In this document: positions 61,898 to 64,000 of the stretch, in pieces | How positions within the stretch are numbered: the stretch's first letter is position 1 | Layout: every line of letters starts with the position of its first letter | Origin: Macrosoma leucophasiata | Taxonomy: Eukaryota > Arthropoda > Insecta > Lepidoptera > Hedylidae | NCBI GenBank assembly: GCA_036365455.1 | Contig: JAWQUS010000023.1 | Coordinates: 620,001-684,000 of the forward strand | DNA length: 64,000 nt | Reading direction: 5' to 3' | Position numbers and translations under genes: made by a program | The notes under the pieces: generated by a model | Seen by the model: the letters and a program-made list of their open reading frames with translations, nothing else | What the model was told of the DNA's origin: nothing | Database searches by the model: none

Positions 61898-62120
61898 CTA
61901 CCACATTTTATAGTCCACACAATGTTTCAAACAATAAAGTCGTACTCCCTTTTTTGCCCTTGAAAGTGCAGGGATTATTAAAGTATGATTAAACAGCGAT
62001 CATCTCGCCACAACCGGTGTTTCGCGGCGGACGGTCTAACCGACCGATGTTGGTCCGCATCTACACTTATAAGCTAGCTCTTAATCGACTCGATCGCGGT
62101 TAGGGCTGGTGAAATTGTTA
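61898..62120 (+). repeat. Duplicated non-coding module, copy 1
   Basis: Shares GCGATCATCTCG, CACAACCGGTGTTTCGC, CTTATAAGCTAGCTC and AGGGCTGGT with 62840-63057 in the same order and spacing. Contains a TATA-like TTATAAG. Confidence 0.8.
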
Positions 62121-62132
62121 TGTTTTTTTAAT

Positions 62133-62198
62133 CATAACACTAGTAAAGATAAAAGACTCCACCAGACAGTGGTCTGGTGGCTGGACACCAGTGTTATG
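62133..62198. repeat. Two-level hairpin
   Basis: Outer stem CATAACACT/AGTGTTATG (62133-62141, 62190-62198) and inner stem CCACCAGAC/GTCTGGTGG (62159-62167, 62172-62180). Confidence 0.8.
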
Positions 62199-62839
62199 AA
62201 AAAAAAGCAAAAAAAAAAAACATATAAAGTAATACACATTATATATTAAATTTTTCTCAACATACATTTTTAAAGAAGCTAAGATTTAGAGGTACCTTTT
62301 GTGTGTGATCAGGTGATCGGCATACGGTTGCGCTGAGTCATAATAAATAGATGAAATAAATAACATATTGTGTTGCCTGTTAACTTGGATAAATACGTGA
62401 ATTGCGTGATACACTATGTAACGTTCAAGCTCTGTAATGACCACATTTAAGGGAAAATACAATCTATTCTATTACGTACGCTGTCGAGCTACGTCTCTGC
62501 ACTTTTAATCAGTTTGCCCCTTTGCCCTACGCGTCGTAATGGCAGAGACGGGATTCAAATACGACTGTCGATTCTATACTAACATCAACTAACATGTATC
62601 GCATATCGCATTAATTCACGTTGATGCAACGCGATATTACAAATCTAATAGCACAAAATCGACAGTCGCGTACGAATCGACTCTCCGTGCCATAAACGCG
62701 TGGACAAAGAGGCTTACTTATAGTCAATATTGACTTAATCGTAACTTACTTTAGTCTGTGTATTAAAGTGTGCTTTTGCACGTGAAAAGCAAATATATCA
62801 AAAATATTTACCTCGTAGACTGCCACCGACTAGATAACA
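62199..62839. other. Interval with no recognised gene
   Basis: No window repeat recognised; possibly single-copy. Confidence 0.4.
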
Positions 62840-63057
62840 TTATGCCACATTTGTAGAGTCCATACTGTCTATCAAATAAAGTAATGCTACTTCATAAAAG
62901 TGCAGGTACTGTTAAAGTATTATTATGAAGCGATCATCTCGTCACAACCGGTGTTTCGCCGCGTAAGGTCTTACCGACGCTGGCCTCGAGTTACCGCTCC
63001 ACTACTGCTTATAAGCTAGCTCGTAATCGCCTTGATCGCGATCAGGGCTGGTAAAAG
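62840..63057 (+). repeat. Duplicated non-coding module, copy 2
   Basis: Second copy of the 61898 module. TTATAAGC is followed about 33 bases later by ATCAGGG, a TATA-to-initiator-like spacing. Promoter function is inference. Confidence 0.8.
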
Positions 63058-63107
63058 CTTTTAATTTTCTTTTTTTGACGTTAAAGTGGTAAAATTATCT
63101 ATCTCAA

Positions 63108-63247
63108 CACGATAGTGCAATTGTCATTCTTCGGCAAATAGATTAGATTCGTTAAAATAGTTATACATACTACATATTACAATATATAATAGGTACCTCT
63201 AGTAGCTTTCGTTCTCGAGTTTCTTTACTGAAACTCTGCCATCAATG
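63108..63247 (-). repeat. rep-B copy (B2 class), decayed
   Basis: CAACACGATAGTGCAATTG, TTCGGCAAATAGATTAGATTC and GAAACTCTGCCATCAATG. Confidence 0.6.
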
Positions 63248-63264
63248 TTTCAATGCTGTAACCA

Positions 63265-63389
63265 TCAGTTATCGTCAACTTAGGCTGTGTTTTAAGATAC
63301 GTACTGTTCTTATTTAAGTAAACACTAAACCGCAAAGCTGAGACGAAGTTTGTCGGCGAACTTGTACGACACAGATATGATGGTCAGAG
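63265..63389 (+). promoter_or_regulatory. Possible transcription start and tiny first coding exon
   Basis: ATCAGTTATCG at 63264-63274 resembles the arthropod initiator. An ATG at 63377 followed by a second at 63380 gives MMVR plus one base, then a consensus donor CAGAG|GTAAGT at 63389/63390. Very short first exons of this kind are usual in insect secreted-protein genes. No TATA box at the proper distance. Confidence 0.3.
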
Positions 63390-64000
63390 GTAAGTACTAA
63401 ACTAATAAAATTAAGCATTATAAACAAAACCAAATGATTTATTGTTTTTTTTTTTAATGGCAACGCCAGGAGCATTGTTGAATTACGATCTTAACTTTCG
63501 AAGATCCTGGGTGATCAGGATAATTATCCATGAGACCGGATTAAATACATTACGTTGAACCTTAACATTCGTTATTGATCAAGCCATTTTTTTATAATCT
63601 GTGATAAGAAAAAGGTTGGGAACCGTCTCAAAAAAGTCCGGTAAAGTTACTCAATAAAGCTTTTACCATAAAAATCGTGAAGCAACATAAAATTTATCAA
63701 ACATAAATCGATTAAACTTCTACAGATTTTCTTCAATTAATTTACAAATGATAGGGGTCTTCCAAAAACAAAACATAAACTCTTATCTTATTACATATAA
63801 TTCGAACATGTTCACCCCTACTCGAACAGGAGCGGCTCGACCGCGCTTTACCTTTTTCTTTTATCTTTTTCTTTTCGCCGAGTGTTTTGTCCCGCCGCGG
63901 CTTATCGTCAACAGATTATGCTTGCCTGATTTTTGTCCTTTTAACTTCTGTCGATGTTTTAATGGTGCGGTCGATCTGATACCAATGTGGTCGCAATTTT
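63390..64000. other. Right-edge interval, possibly intronic
   Basis: No exon or shared repeat was recognised up to the window end. A C+G-richer stretch lies near 63820-63900. Confidence 0.4.

Overview
The window looks like a gene-poor stretch of an insect nuclear genome, most likely a moth or butterfly (Lepidoptera). The reasons are an AT-rich background with no bacterial-style operons, RTE-type LINE 3' ends of the kind common in moths, several tRNA-headed SINE families, TIR transposons with small MITEs, and a few isolated islands of coding or CpG-rich sequence with splice sites. The species and the repeat family names are not assigned from any database. Letters such as SINE-A, rep-B and LINE-D are my own labels.

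Host gene content is small. The best case is one coding exon at about 33683-34473 (+): 256 complete codons from an ATG, ending in a GTGAGT donor. A CpG-rich promoter or 5' exon candidate lies at 7040-7326, a weaker phase-compatible downstream exon at 47317-47465, and a possible first exon near the right edge at 63377-63389. Whether any of these belong to one transcript is inference. There are no rRNA genes, functional tRNA genes, CRISPR arrays or complete transposase/RT genes.

The rest is layered repeats. Dispersed retroelements: SINE-A (7 copies), SINE-J, SINE-K and SINE-I, all with readable pol III A and B boxes; rep-B (about 30 copies or fragments in two sequence classes); LINE-D; RTE-type LINE-E with non-autonomous partners E2 and H that share its 3' terminal module; LINE-C, LINE-R, rep-F, rep-G, rep-N and rep-O. 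A decayed LINE encoding a restriction-like endonuclease occupies 9600-11412. DNA elements with visible inverted ends and target duplications: a hAT-like MITE at 8704-8903, MITE-L (22608-22898 and 27316-27605, 8-bp duplications), a Harbinger-like MITE at 54143-54561 carrying a SINE-A, TIR-T at 52430-53722 (about 95-bp inverted ends, nested inside rep-S and itself carrying rep-N and LINE-D), and a TTAA-flanked element at 43963-45969.

Three themes run across the window. Simple-sequence or minisatellite arrays arise at the 3' ends of LINE-E/E2 copies (8912-9090, 15396-15885, 44545-44900). Snap-back palindromes and inverted duplications recur at many loci, with near-perfect arms of 14 to 80 bp. 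Nested insertions with readable target-site duplications give a relative order of events. No unknown multi-gene system was found; the most unusual material is the repeat architecture, together with the single uncharacterised host exon.
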